From Brugia malayi (lineage: Eukaryota > Nematoda > Chromadorea > Rhabditida > Onchocercidae), in the NCBI RefSeq assembly GCF_000002995.4, contig NW_025062477.1:4436649-4500648 (forward strand): a stretch of 64,000 bases of DNA, in the 5' to 3' direction. The notes under the pieces were generated by a model. The model ran no database searches and was not told the origin of the DNA. It saw nothing but the letters and a program-made list of their open reading frames with translations. Below are positions 10,748-22,722 of this stretch, piece by piece; within the stretch, counting starts at the first letter, position 1; every line of letters starts with the position of its first letter. The translations under genes and the position numbers were made by a program.

Positions 10748-13700
10748 ATGTTTTTTCATCGAATGAATGGTGGCGGTCGTATGAATGGCCCGGTGGACAC
10801 AACGCTATATGATATCTTGAACGTGAAACCGAATGCTACTTTGGATGAGATTAAAAAGGTAACTTTTTGTCTTTAACACAAAGGATTTCGTTTTAAAGAG
10901 AGGAAAGATGATCATTTTCTGTTTTGGTAAAATAAAATAACATTTTTCTACCATAAACAAGATTAAAATTTATCGAAAATTAGCTCATGAAAACTTTATT
11001 CATGTGCTGGCAACATTCTGATTTGTATTTTAGTCCTATCGACATTTGGCGAAAGAACACCATCCCGATAAGAATCCATCTAATGGCGATAAGTTCAAGG
11101 AAATATCATTTGCTTATGAAGTGCTAAGCAATCCGGAACGAAGAGAAGTTTATGACGCTAGAGGTCTAGACGGTATTAAGGAAGGTGACAGTGGTAAGAG
11201 ATATACCTTTCAAAAAGTATTTGCATGAGCTTAACTGTAGTGTAATGATAAATCATTGTAGGAGGATATTCCGGTGCTGAAGATCTTTTTTCAACACTCT
11301 TTGGTGGTGGTTCGCTTTCGTCATTTTTCGGTGGTGGTGGTGGGCGCCGGAGAAAAATGCGTGGTCAGGACATGGCTCATCCGCTAAAAGTGTCTCTGGA
11401 AGATCTCTATAATGGCAAGAAATCCAAATTACAGCTGTCAAAACGAGTAATTTGCAGCACTTGTCATGGGTAAGTTAATATGTGTGTACGAGACTTCAAA
11501 CTTGCATAGATTTTTCATATACTGATTGGCATACGCCTTTTATATTGAAAGTTTTCTCTAATCATTGCAGATTTTTTTTTTTTTTTTTTGAATAGATTTT
11601 TAGTTGTTTTTACCAATTAGAGATGCGTTCAATGTCGTTGAGTTTGAAAAAGCTTGAAAAATGCTAATAAGCGAGATTTTAACATATTTTCTCAAAAAAA
11701 GAGGTTTCCAGGTAATCTGTTTATGTTTCTAAGCAATGCATATTATGTTCTCCTGATGTATAAAAACATGGTATTTATTAGAGAGGCTTTTTATGATGTT
11801 TTGTAGTTTGTAGTTTGTGGTCCTCTTCGGAGAAATGTCTGATGCAATTTTGTTTTTTAATCAACTGGAACTGTTCTTCTAATGCCTCATGTGTATTCAG
11901 TGAAGTCTTTATTGATTTTTCTTGACGTCATGTCGCATCGATCGAGATTAAAAGTAGTTACATGGTGTTTACTACTGTAAATGGGTGCTACGAAATAATG
12001 AATAGACTCAGGTGTATTTCCTGTTAACGAAACGGGAATATTCCTGTTTCTTTTAAATTTGGTTCTTAATGCTTATCTTGGTGCTGTTATCTTTCGAAGC
12101 TGTTATGCTCAGTTGTCGTTCGACTGAAGATGAATATTATTGGAAGTTCTACTATAGCCATCCATTTTTAGTTGAATCCTGTAATCTTTTAAATGATCTT
12201 GAATTAATTACTCATATTTTCCACCTTTTGTAGTCGTGGTGGTAAGGAAGAGGCGTCATACAACTGCCAAGAATGTCGTGGAGCCGGTATCAAGAGCGTC
12301 ATAAGGAAACTTGGTTCCGGTCTAATTCAACAAATGCAGATACAGTGCCCAGATTGCAATGGAACAGGTGTGGAATAATGCATGCATAGATGACTTACTT
12401 TTTTTTTTTTCGGTGGTTTAAATTCAGTTGAAGGAGTCTCTGAGTGCTTCATGGAAATCTCGATTTCATGACGCTATAATATCACTATTGACGCTTCCAA
12501 GATGAAAGAATTAGTGCTCAAGTCTGTTTGGAGGATGCATCAGAGGCAATTTGCATTATAATCCAACGTGGGATTTTTTTTTTGAGTCAGCAGTAATCGA
12601 TTGCAGGGACGAAAATACCAGAAAAAGATCGATGCAAGACATGCAGAGGCGAGAAGACTGTGACTGAAAAAAAAATGTTGGAAGTGGTTATTCAGAAAGG
12701 AATGCAAGATGGACAGAAGATCTGCTTTAGGGGTGAAGGCGATCAAGAGGTTCTGTGTTCTCTGTTTTAGAAATTTTTGAAATAATTTCTGATAATTGCT
12801 TATAACCGAAAGGGAGCGAAGCTTTTTTGAGAAACCTGCTGTATTTAATTTTGTCAATTTTTTTTTTTTTTTTTTTTTTGTAGCCAGGAGTTGAGCCAGG
12901 TGACGTGATAATCGTGGTACAATCTAAACCTCACGATATCTTCCAGAGACAAGGCGACAACTTATTTATGCAGAAGTAAGTATTAAGTATGACTTTACAA
13001 AACACTATGAACTTATTTTTCATCAGTTCCCTAAATCACGGCGATCTAAAATCAGTAAGAACTTGATTTCAGGAAAATATCATTGAACGATGCACTTTGT
13101 GGCTGTCAATTTGTAGTCAAGCACTTGGATGGTAGAGAGCTGATAGTGACCACTCAACCCAATGATATTTTGGAACCAGGTACTGCTGTTTATAAATATA
13201 AATCATTAAATTTACTCTTCACTCGTGAGAAATCTAGAGTAGAACATCTAATTGTCGAGAAATGGTGCAGTTGTTTCGCATATTTCGTCCCAATATTCGA
13301 TTTGTCAATCTTACAGTTTGACTTCGCGCAGTAACATCCTTATTGATTCAAATTTTAAACCGTATAGCGGATCAAAATTAGAGCAGGCGTTATTGGCAAA
13401 AATTTGATTGATATTTGGTTAAGAGACATACTTTGTTGTTACCTATTTTATAAGGTGTACAACCTCTTATAACGATCGCCAAACATAAGATGCAAAAACT
13501 ATGAACAAAGCAAGAGATTTGAACGAAAGTTTTTGAACAGATTGCATTCGTGGTATTCGTAATGAGGGGATGCCCATACCGGACAGTCCAGGTGCTGGAG
13601 GTATTCTGTTCATCAAATTCCAAATCGAGTTTCCGGAGGACAATTTTTTGAAAGACGAAAGTGACTATAAGGTTTTATTTTGTCACAATTTTATTTTAAA

Positions 13701-14148
13701 GTAGTTTGGAATTATATGAATCATGTTACGTAATTTGATTTTAGAAACTTTTTGTTCCTTTGTTTTTGTTCATCTATATTGGTGACTTCTTTAAGAAATT
13801 AGGAATTCCCAAAGTAATATCTGCTTTATTGTCTTAGATTCCAGTCATGTTCCTTAAGCACATTTTTAAGTTTTCACTCGATTTAGAAATTTTTGAAATA
13901 AAAACCAATATTTTTTTTTGCTTTTTCAGTGTCTAGAAATACTGTTAGGTGGTCGCCCGCAAACAGGTCCGTTACCAGAAGGCGAAAACGTAGAGGAAGT
14001 TTCTCTGATGCCATACGATGAACATCGTTATGAAAAAAGAGGTCGTAGTGGTGAAGTGTATCAAGATGATGCTGATGAGGAAGAGGAAGAAATGAGTGGC
14101 GGTGGTGGTGGTGGTGGCACACACAATGTTCAGTGCGCCCAATCATAG
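10748..14148 (+). CDS. dnj-19: Class A J-domain co-chaperone (DNAJA2/DNJ-19 type)
   Basis: Nine exons (10748-10858, 11034-11193, 11262-11469, 12234-12367, 12607-12749, 12884-12975, 13073-13179, 13541-13671, 13930-14148) join with consistent phases into 434 residues, close to DNAJA1/2 proteins. The protein stimulates Hsp70 ATPase activity and delivers clients. The J domain (about residues 17-80) has the essential HPD in [12 protein letters not shown] Gly-rich linker follows ([15 protein letters not shown]), then a zinc-finger region with [24 protein letters not shown] and CKTCRGEK, and a client-binding C-terminal part. The last residues are an acidic run, a seven-Gly run and CAQS, a CaaX-type prenylation box as in cytosolic DNAJA proteins. 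The dnj-19 name is by resemblance; dnj-12 is the other candidate. Confidence 0.93.
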
Positions 14149-15361
14149 TTCTATGAATTTAGTAACTTAAAAAAATACTGAAAAATTCATCCTACAAATT
14201 TTTATATATCCTGAGTTCCCACATTTAAACATAAAGCGATTTTGTTGGAATCTTGGGCACATGCCATAGATTTTGTTAAAATCTTGGGCCTTTTTTTTCT
14301 AAAAATCTAAAATGCTTCTCATTTGCTGTTATCACATAATTGGGTAGCCTTTTGCGGTAATTTTATCCTTTTTGATGTCAGTCAGCTATCATGCTTCCTA
14401 TAGATATTTTTGAGACCTTTAATGTACTTTTTCTGGAGCCGCTTTTATTTGTTCTTTTTCTATTTCCGAACATAAAGTTGGCGTACTAAGAAATAAAGAA
14501 CTGTCCGTTTATTTCTAAAATCTAAAAAGAGCAGAAAGAAAAATTAAAAGTACAATAGGAAAGACTTTAGTATTCGAGATCATCTATTCTCCTCAACTAT
14601 TTAAGGTTACAAATTCCGACTTTCCTCTGAGAATGACTCGTTTTTCCCACTGCACATTATTCGAAATAATTATGAACATTACTTGAGTTTTTCTCCAACT
14701 GATAAACCTGTGTAACCATAACCCACTTGGTAAGATTTGCATATTTGTTTTTCTAAAGGTTAGTCTGGATAAAAAAGTTTCTGCTTTGCTCTTTACTCAT
14801 CAAAAAAAAAAAAAGAAAAATGATCATATATGGAATCATTGATGTACAATTTCAATAATGAATTAAGAAGAACAACGTTGGTAATAATATACATAGGTAG
14901 ATCATGAGCAGTGAAATATGCTTGTCATTTTAACAGGTACACAAAGAATTGGTCTGTGGTTAAACTGCTTCGTCTGCTGTTTCAAGGTCTCCTCTAAAAA
15001 AATACAGGTCAGTACAAGAAATATGAATTTTAGAAAACCAAATTTAACATTTTTGAGAAGTGAAGATATAAAGCTTTAGATAAGGATCAAGGCTAGGAGT
15101 GTATGCAAAATGATCAAGAAGTATTGCAATCATCGATTTTCGTCTATTCGATTTGTCGTTTCCTGAACTTTCTGCCGAAAGTATTTTCCGCTACATACGC
15201 CTAGAAATAATTTAGTGCAGGGCGAATTAAGAGTCGCATAAATGTGAGTAATATGGATTTCTAATTCTTAAGGCATAATGTACAGGTCTGTACTGTTTTG
15301 CATCTCTTTTTTTCTTTCTTAATGACCTTCAAAAAATCTACCACAACAATAAAAAATAAAA
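14149..15361. other. Convergent 3' intergenic region
   Basis: The DnaJ gene (+) and the syntaxin-17 gene (-) converge here. No exon is visible. The region holds 3' UTR sequence and one clear polyadenylation hexamer. Confidence 0.6.
14492..14497 (+). terminator. Polyadenylation signal AATAAA (DnaJ gene)
   Basis: A canonical hexamer 344 bases past the DnaJ stop codon, in the sense strand. Confidence 0.4.
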
Positions 15362-16768
15362 TTAACCAGCAATAGCGCCTCCAAAAGCGGCAAAAATACC
15401 GGCTACAGTAGAACCTGCAATGAATCCGACAGGACCACCTACTGCAACACTACCAACAGTTGCTGCTACTATCGGATATTTGGCTGTTTTTGCGACTTCA
15501 GCTTTTTTTAAATTTTTATGAGCTTCATGAACATCTGTTTGAGCTCTTTCGATGTGTTCCTCAATACTATCAACAACATCATGTTGTGCCTAAAAGGAAG
15601 GAAATGATTTTAATGGGATTTTTGTCAAATTATATGTAAACGCAGGAAAAGTATAAAATGAAACCATCAAAAATAACATCGAAAAGAGAAAAGAGACAGT
15701 GTATCACCCGAATGAATTTGGCTGCTTTTCTTCGCATTAAGATGACTTTGCTTTGAAATATGCATTGTCGCATGCGCTTATTCGAATTCGTTTTCTGATT
15801 TCATTTACTAAATAAAATTATTAGACACCGATACTTACATGAACAAGCTGTGAAAGTTGCATCATCATTTCATTCAAATCATCGATATCCTAGAATGAAA
15901 TAAAATTCAAGACATGAACGGTAAACAATGAAATGGATTTTTTATTTTGATAAAATTCATATTACTAAGATCATATAGATGTTAAAATGAACTCACACAG
16001 GCCAACTTTTTCACTTCTGCAGCTTTTGTTTTAGCTTCTTTTGCTTGCAAAAGCAATGAATTTATCCTTATTTGCTCTTGTTGTTGCAATTTGTCTTCCT
16101 AAAAATGTATACATACTACATGAAAATTCAATAGTGAGTGGAAAAGAGCAGTTAATTTTGAGATAACAAAGTTCTACTCCTTCCTCAGTAACTTTTCCTC
16201 CCTGTTCTCAATAATAAATGGCTTTTTAAATAATCAAGAAAACCTCTGTTTCTTCTGCCAACAAAGATTCCTCGTACAAATCATCATAAATATTCTTTTT
16301 TTCTAATGTTTCATTAGCAGCAATCCTATTCAGTGCATTGATAACTTCCTGAATTTGAATTCGAATTGGCTCAATGTGAACGTCGAAACGCTCTTGATCA
16401 ATTACATTTAGATGTGATCGAACATTTAACACTTGTTGCAGATCACCCAATAATTGATCAATTTTTTGTGAAGCATCTTTCCTGCTTTTAGAATCCAATA
16501 ATGAGTCGTTCTACAAAAAAAAAGGAAAAACAACAAATGATCATGTATTGCTGAAATTTAATCTGAAAATAATTCCACCTACAGTAAAATCAACTAACGC
16601 TTCAAATTCTAAACTACATATAACTAGGAATACTCTTGACTAAAACAGAATGCATTCAAAACAGTTAACCTCATCAATGCTCATAAAAAGTAATCGTAGT
16701 TCACGAAGATTCATTCTAGTCATACGCTCAAAACGTTCAATAATTATCAAAGCTCGAGACCAATCCAT
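15362..16768 (-). CDS. syx-17: Syntaxin-17-like Qa-SNARE
   Basis: Five exons (16670-16768, 16244-16510, 15997-16098, 15839-15889, 15362-15589), all phase 0, give 248 residues. The N-terminal part (MDWSRALIIIERFERM onward) is helical and fits a Habc-like bundle. A SNARE helix spans roughly residues 157-205 (DIDDLNEMMMQLSQLVHAQH, continuing into VVDSIEEHIERAQTDVHEAH), with Gln at the expected central layer. The C-terminus is a tandem Gly/Ala-rich hairpin (YPIVAATVGSVAVGGPVGF, then STVAGIFAAFGGAIAG), the glycine-zipper double membrane segment that marks syntaxin 17, the SNARE for autophagosome-lysosome fusion and ER/mitochondrial contact roles. A GTTTCAG acceptor lies 4 bases before the ATG, a strong spliced-leader site. 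The PAXBP1 gene ends 415 bases upstream on the same strand. Confidence 0.9.
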
Positions 16769-16772
16769 AATT

Positions 16773-16775
16773 CTG
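16773..16775 (-). promoter_or_regulatory. Likely trans-splice acceptor (syntaxin-17 gene)
   Basis: In the minus sense, GTTTCAG precedes a 4-base leader and then the ATG. With no upstream coding exon, an acceptor this close to the start is best explained by spliced-leader addition. Confidence 0.55.
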
Positions 16776-17183
16776 AAACAGAAAAACTGCCACATACTTT
16801 CACAATCATTTAAAGTTGATACTCATCACCACACTAAACCATAAATTTTGTTTATCATCTTTATTCGTTTATCATACATTACCCATTCTACGAATAGCAC
16901 ATTTACTTTAAGCATTTATTTAATCTCTTTTCAATGAAACATCAATCTATCAGCTAAATTATGGCTTGCCAATGAAATTAAAAGTGAGCCTTACTAAAAC
17001 ACATTTCTTCAAGTATTCTGTAGAACCAGATTATGTCTTCGGTTTCAATTTTATTCCACCACTTTCAGAGAATGATTTGTGTTACATTAATAATTTGAAT
17101 TCAAGTTTGAAATACATTCATAAACAAAACAACAGCAACAAATTGATAAATAATTTTTATTTATGTTTTGTACAAGCAACTAG
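16776..17183 (-). other. Gap between PAXBP1 and syntaxin-17 genes
   Basis: About 400 bases separate the PAXBP1 stop from the syntaxin-17 leader on the same strand. The open frame on the other strand (16966-17187) has no support. The short same-strand spacing is compatible with a two-gene operon. Confidence 0.4.
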
Positions 17184-20100
17184 TTAATCATAAGTACTAG
17201 AAACTGTTAACAGCATTTGTTCACAATGACGAATTTTTTCACTTCCTTGACAAATTCTCTGAAATTAAAAAACAAAATCAAATTTCGAGTCAAATCTCAT
17301 TTCTTGGAATTTAGAACATGAATTATTCGTACTAATAGGCCTAAAAAAAAGTGTAGGAATTGCAAAGGCATTTTGCAATTTGACTGTGACAAGACAAAAT
17401 ATTTTAAATTTGAGGTAAAGAAATATAGTTATAAGCACTTCAGCTTATCAAAATTGCTTATTACTATTGAAAACAACAAAAATAACCTATTATTTTTATG
17501 TTCTTCAGCGACTTTCCCTAATAAATCGTTGAAATTTCGCAGAGCAATACGCGTGTTATTTTCCCTCCATGCTGCTGGGATCAATTTCATCAAAGCTCGA
17601 CATTTTCGGATCATGGACTGATCAGATATTGTTGCACATTGTAATGCAGGCATCACTCGGTTTACAATACCGTCCAGAACCAATTCTCGCATTTTCTCCT
17701 CAGATAAAACGGCAGACAGACAGTTCAGACATCGAATTAACTGCAAATTGTCAGCCACAAATTAACAAAATGGTCCAGACAAAACAAGCATGTAATTTCA
17801 TTTCTTATTTCTTCTTAGGATATCAGTTAAAGTGACAATTAACCACTTTAAGCTTGGCTTTTTTAACATATAAATCTTTTATAACAATAACAGATTGTTT
17901 TGGCCACCAGCAAAAAAATGAACCTTAACGGAAGTCCAAGTTTGTCGATCCAAGAATGCCTTACAGCCCGTGGCAGGATTCTCAACAGCTCTGTAAAATA
18001 TTTGAAAAAGTAAAAGACGTATTTAGAACTTAAATAATTAAATAATAGATTAATCAAGCAAAGACGCACTGTTTAGAATAAATGGGAACAAATAAATCTT
18101 CATCGATGGCATCCTGAGCACGTAGACATATAGTTTGCAGAAGTTTTTGCACTGGCCGACTACTTGGCACTAGCGTTGGACATTCGTCAATCAACTGATT
18201 GAGCAGAAAACCTAAATTTCGACATTGATGTTGCGATAGAGGGTCCCATCGCTCACGGATCAGATCTGAAAATAGGCAAGTGCATCATTCCTGTAAGTAC
18301 TTTTAAGGATTATTTAAAAAAACTTCTCAGAAATGTTAATAAAGTAGCATTCATAAATCTCTAATGTATGGTATCGTATCTCCTTCTTCTTCCTCTAAAG
18401 ATAAAAAAAAAAGGTAAAGATATGCACTTCCTTTATGCACACGATTTCTGGAAAGTAACCTATCAGGTAGAATTTATTCAAACATTAATGCAAGTGTTTC
18501 CAATCCGGATTTTAACGACTGTTAATTTAAAGATAAACAAAGAGAATGTTTACAAATGTTAAAGCAAAATGTCGTTTGAAACTTAAATCTCTATTACAAA
18601 TATATTTTTCTAACTAAAATTTACGAAAGACTTCATTTAATATAAACAGTACCTGTAATTTTCCATAAAACAACTTTCTCAATACACAGAGGTATAAGTG
18701 AAACAAGGATAGGGTGTTCGACGTTAATGTTCGAGCTTACTGCGGCACATCCTATCAAATCTTCGTACCAACGCATTGAATTCACTGGACGACTGTCATT
18801 CTATAAAGAGAAAATTTACAGCGCTGAGATAGAAAAGTATAAAATTAACTGGAAATATAAATGTACCAGAAACAATAATTGTATAATGAAACTGGAATGT
18901 GTGCATGCAATATTCTACATTAATGGGTTATATAAGCAACTTATGTGTCAATGGAAAGCTTGAAGAAAATGAAACTGGAATGCCTTGTAAGGAGAACAGC
19001 AAAAGTATCATTAGCAGCCGATTATTGTCGTGCTAAAGTAAAGTAAAAAAAAAATCTGTAAACTCAAAAAATACCTCAAGCGGTCCCCAGTCGATTAGTT
19101 CCAAACGAATAAATAATGAGATAAGCTTTGGAATGCATAGATGAACATAAGCATTGACGAAGGACTCCTCATCATGTGCTAACCAGTCAACAAATCTTGA
19201 TAGAATTCGATCAATACGACAAAAATCATCAAGTGCATCAACGAATATGACATTTGCCGCTGCGCGAATCTCATCTGTAAAACGAATATTTTTACTAATT
19301 TCAGCACTTCCTGAGGAATTTCTCTTCTTTTAAATATACTAAATGCATCATAATACACACCGATCGATTGTTGGCGAGCTATAATCTCACTATTTGTCTC
19401 TTCATCATCTGTACTTAAGCCTTCTTCATGTGAAACACCTTCTAAAGTATTTTCACGCAAACGACGACGACGCGATCTGAAAAAAAAGACAAGTTTAGCT
19501 ATCTCCACTCATTATCGATTGCAAACGTTATGAATTCTACCTTCTTGCTTCTCGTTCTGCTGCTCTTTGACTGACTTCAGGGGCTCGTTGGTGCAGTGGT
19601 CGACCAGCTGCAGCTGCCGAGCATTCATCATACATATCGTGCACATCGTTTCTTCGTCGTGTTCGAAGTCTTCGAGCCCGGCCATCTAGAATTTCTGCCA
19701 TTCGACTTTCCAAATCCTTAACTTCGCTTATCTGAAGTACAAGGACGACAGGTAAGTTTAAAATTTAATACTGTTATATAATTATCAGACAGTTGCTCCG
19801 AAAAGAAATCATTTCGAAGATATTTACTTTTTCTGACAAACATTCCAACAGATCTCTAGCGTATGCTCGGATATCCTGATAAACTTGGAAACGTTCTCTG
19901 ATCCGTGGTTCTTCCATCTCAAGCTTGCTAATCATTTCCTTATTTTCTTGAATTTGAGCAGTTGTCCTTTCAAATTCTGCTTCACGAGCATTTACTGATT
20001 CCTTGCCATCTTTCTTGCTGCAATATTCTAGTCTTAGGCGTTATCGAAAATATCACTAGTAAGATGAAAATGATATGAATTTAAAACGTAATGAATATAC

Positions 20101-22722
20101 ATACCGCTGTTGTAATTTTGAAAGAATTTCTTTTAACGATACAGCTATAGTTTTGCCAGATACTCGTCCAGCTGAAACAGAACTAGTCGAAATAAGTTAA
20201 AAAACTTTTAATTTTGTTTTAGTTCAGTCAAAAAAGAAAAAAATGTCTGATTCTAAAAGGCAACGTAAGGAATCAGAAAGCACCCAATAAGAATTAAATA
20301 TTGTTCCACTAAATAAAACGACAGAATAAATGCTACAGAATCAGTCAAACATGATATATACCAACTCTGTGATAGTGAAAGCATATCAGATTCAGAAAAA
20401 TCTATATCCATTTCCATCGGCAACTGCTCGCGATTTTCGGGTGGCAATTCCATACTACTTCTTATGGCTTTCATCACTGCTTCCATTTTTGCACGTTCAC
20501 GTTCCAACATTTCCACCTTTAATTTTATATAGATGATAAAATTTCTGATTCATGTTTGTGACAACTTTAGTAGCTTTCTATATCAGAAGTATGGCATGCA
20601 TATTACCTTATGTGATGATACTCCTTTCTTCATCTGTTCTCTTTCCCATCGCGTTACTTCCTCATCCGATTGCTCATGACCATCATCACTACCTACAAAA
20701 TAATATTTAAACTAATAAAAAAACCAAAAAATAATGGAAACGATGAATAAAAAATGAAGCTAATGTCATTGGAATAAAGCCATTTAATCAAAATCGATAT
20801 CACCCAAAAAAAGAAAAAAAAAGAAACACTTCAAACTACTACCTCCTCCTTCGTGAGCAAGAAAATCCATATGCTCATTCCGTCGTCTTTCATCATCATC
20901 AGCTGCCAAACTTTTTAGCGAATAAAACCTGAAAAGAGTAAACTAATGATTCAATTCCATGATTTCAGAGAGCTTTTTTTTTTTGGTTTAAATGGGTTGA
21001 TAAAAATCAAGAAGTCTCGTTAGTGCCTTCCTATCCGAATAAAATATGATTTCGTTCGATCTTCTTGCATTCCTCTAAAAATGGAAATAGCTTACCGATA
21101 ATAATGGCTGCTCCAACAACAATGATAGGATTGTTTTTACATGAATCTTTAAAGGAATAACTGACCTTCCACCTTCTGGATCTTCATCACTCAAATCGTT
21201 TTCATCTTCACGTATTAACCGTGATCGTGCTACGGATTTATCCTATCAATTTTTTTATTAATTAAATATATATACTTAGCAACATTATAAATAAAATCAC
21301 TGAGACAATACAATATTGCATTTCTCATATATTGATGGTCACTCAGTAGTAACTCAATGCGTATAATTATGAAAGCATCTTAAATTAACTAAAACCACGA
21401 CACCATGGCTTACTTGGATATGCCTCCTCATTAATATAGACTATGTAATAAATTCTGCAAAGGTAAAAAATTCTATTACAACTACCTTCAACCGCTGCAC
21501 GTCATCCAGTGGGATCTGGCCATTAGAACTGACTAAACGCATTTTTTCTCGCTTCTTTCGTGCTTCATAAACAGTTTTCGCATCCGGAATCTCTCCTTAA
21601 AAATTGTAATTAGAACAGTAACAACTGAGTTAAGATTGAGAAATAAGCTAAAACGACAGAACTTCGAACCTCGAAACGCAGATGGGAATTTACTTCGTAT
21701 GACCGAATCCTGCTCCAAATCTGTTTCCTCTTGTACGGGTTCATCCTTCACTTTCCACTGTTTGCTTTGAGAAGTCTGACATGAAAAAATTTTTAGATTT
21801 GAACATATGGAAGTTACCTGAACATTCCCAAAATTATAGCAATCAAGTTAAATATTTGCAAAAAAGTGCAATCTAAAAAAAAAAACATACATTAATATTC
21901 TTGATTGACGGTTCATTCGTCTTCACCTCTTGTTTAATTTGCTTTACAACCACGCTAGTTTCTTGTTCTACAGCTTCATTGTCAGCTTTCTGTCGCAATT
22001 TCGCTCTTTTCGTCAACTTATCCAAACGTTTATTAGGATCTTTACGTTTGATTTTAAAGTCCGTTATGTCATCGCCTGAAAGAACAGCACTAAAGTGAAA
22101 AGTAAGAAACCAATATTCTTAAGACAGTAAAGCAATTGACTTTTGTGGCTATTGTACATGAAAAATCCTGCCAACATAAAATACCTCCTGTATTCCAGAT
22201 TCGATGAAACGATAAGCTCCAGGTAGGTCACTCAAAGGAAATTTTTATCTATAGTTGATTATTAGACTCATATTGTCTGAAGTCTAGAAATCCAGTTTTT
22301 AGAGAGCCTACTTCCAGTCATATTAATAGTTGACCATTCCAGGTAAGGCGAAGTATAATGTTGGAAATGTAACACGCCACCGATAAACAACGAATTTCAT
22401 TCGTTTTTCTTTCTTTTTTGGTTGCAGCTTCGTTGAAAATCTACCGACCTTCAAAATTATCAAAACTGAGCAAGTGGTGCTCTTCTGTTACCACACCAGC
22501 GTGTGGTTTCTGGTTCCCTTCTGCTTTATTCACCTTTTCCGCATGTTGCTGTTGCTGTTGCTGTTGCTCGACCGTTCTACTAATTAATGACTCTTTGATT
22601 GTTGATGCTACTGCTGTTCCAGAAGTAACACCACCACCTCCATCATCACCACTATCACTATCATCATCGTCCGATAGTAGTCGTTGACGAAGATTGCTAC
22701 GCGTTTTCACTTTTCGAAACAT
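17184..22722 (-). CDS. PAXBP1: GCFC-domain protein, PAXBP1 homologue
   Basis: Eighteen exons from 22722 down to 17184 join with consistent phases into about 858 residues (human PAXBP1 is about 917). The protein opens MFRKVKTRSNLRQRL, followed by acidic runs, a Gly run and a seven-Gln run encoded near 22545-22565. Family signatures follow in order: GEIPDAKTVYEARKKREKMR (exon 4), RWEREQMKKG (exon 7), VYQDIRAYARDLLECLSEK (exon 10), AYVHLCIPKLISLFIRLELI (exon 13), VEHPILVSLIPLCIEKVVLW (exon 14) and AFLDRQTWTSVK (exon 16), which are the GCFC domain. The family acts in the nucleus, in chromatin-linked transcription and late spliceosome or intron-lariat steps. A CTTAG acceptor lies 4 bases before the ATG. 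The last splice (17487 to about 17256) is the least certain: two donor/acceptor pairs keep the frame and differ by a few residues. Confidence 0.92.

Noticed and set aside
13883..14146. Minus-strand open frame with a His-rich run opposite the last DnaJ exon
   Set aside because: It is the antisense of the acidic/Gly tail of the DnaJ protein; the plus frame has family matches and the His run follows from GAT/GGT codons.
22418..22687. Plus-strand 89-codon frame with Cys and Ser runs
   Set aside because: It is antisense of PAXBP1 exon 1; the Cys run is the complement of the Gln codons.
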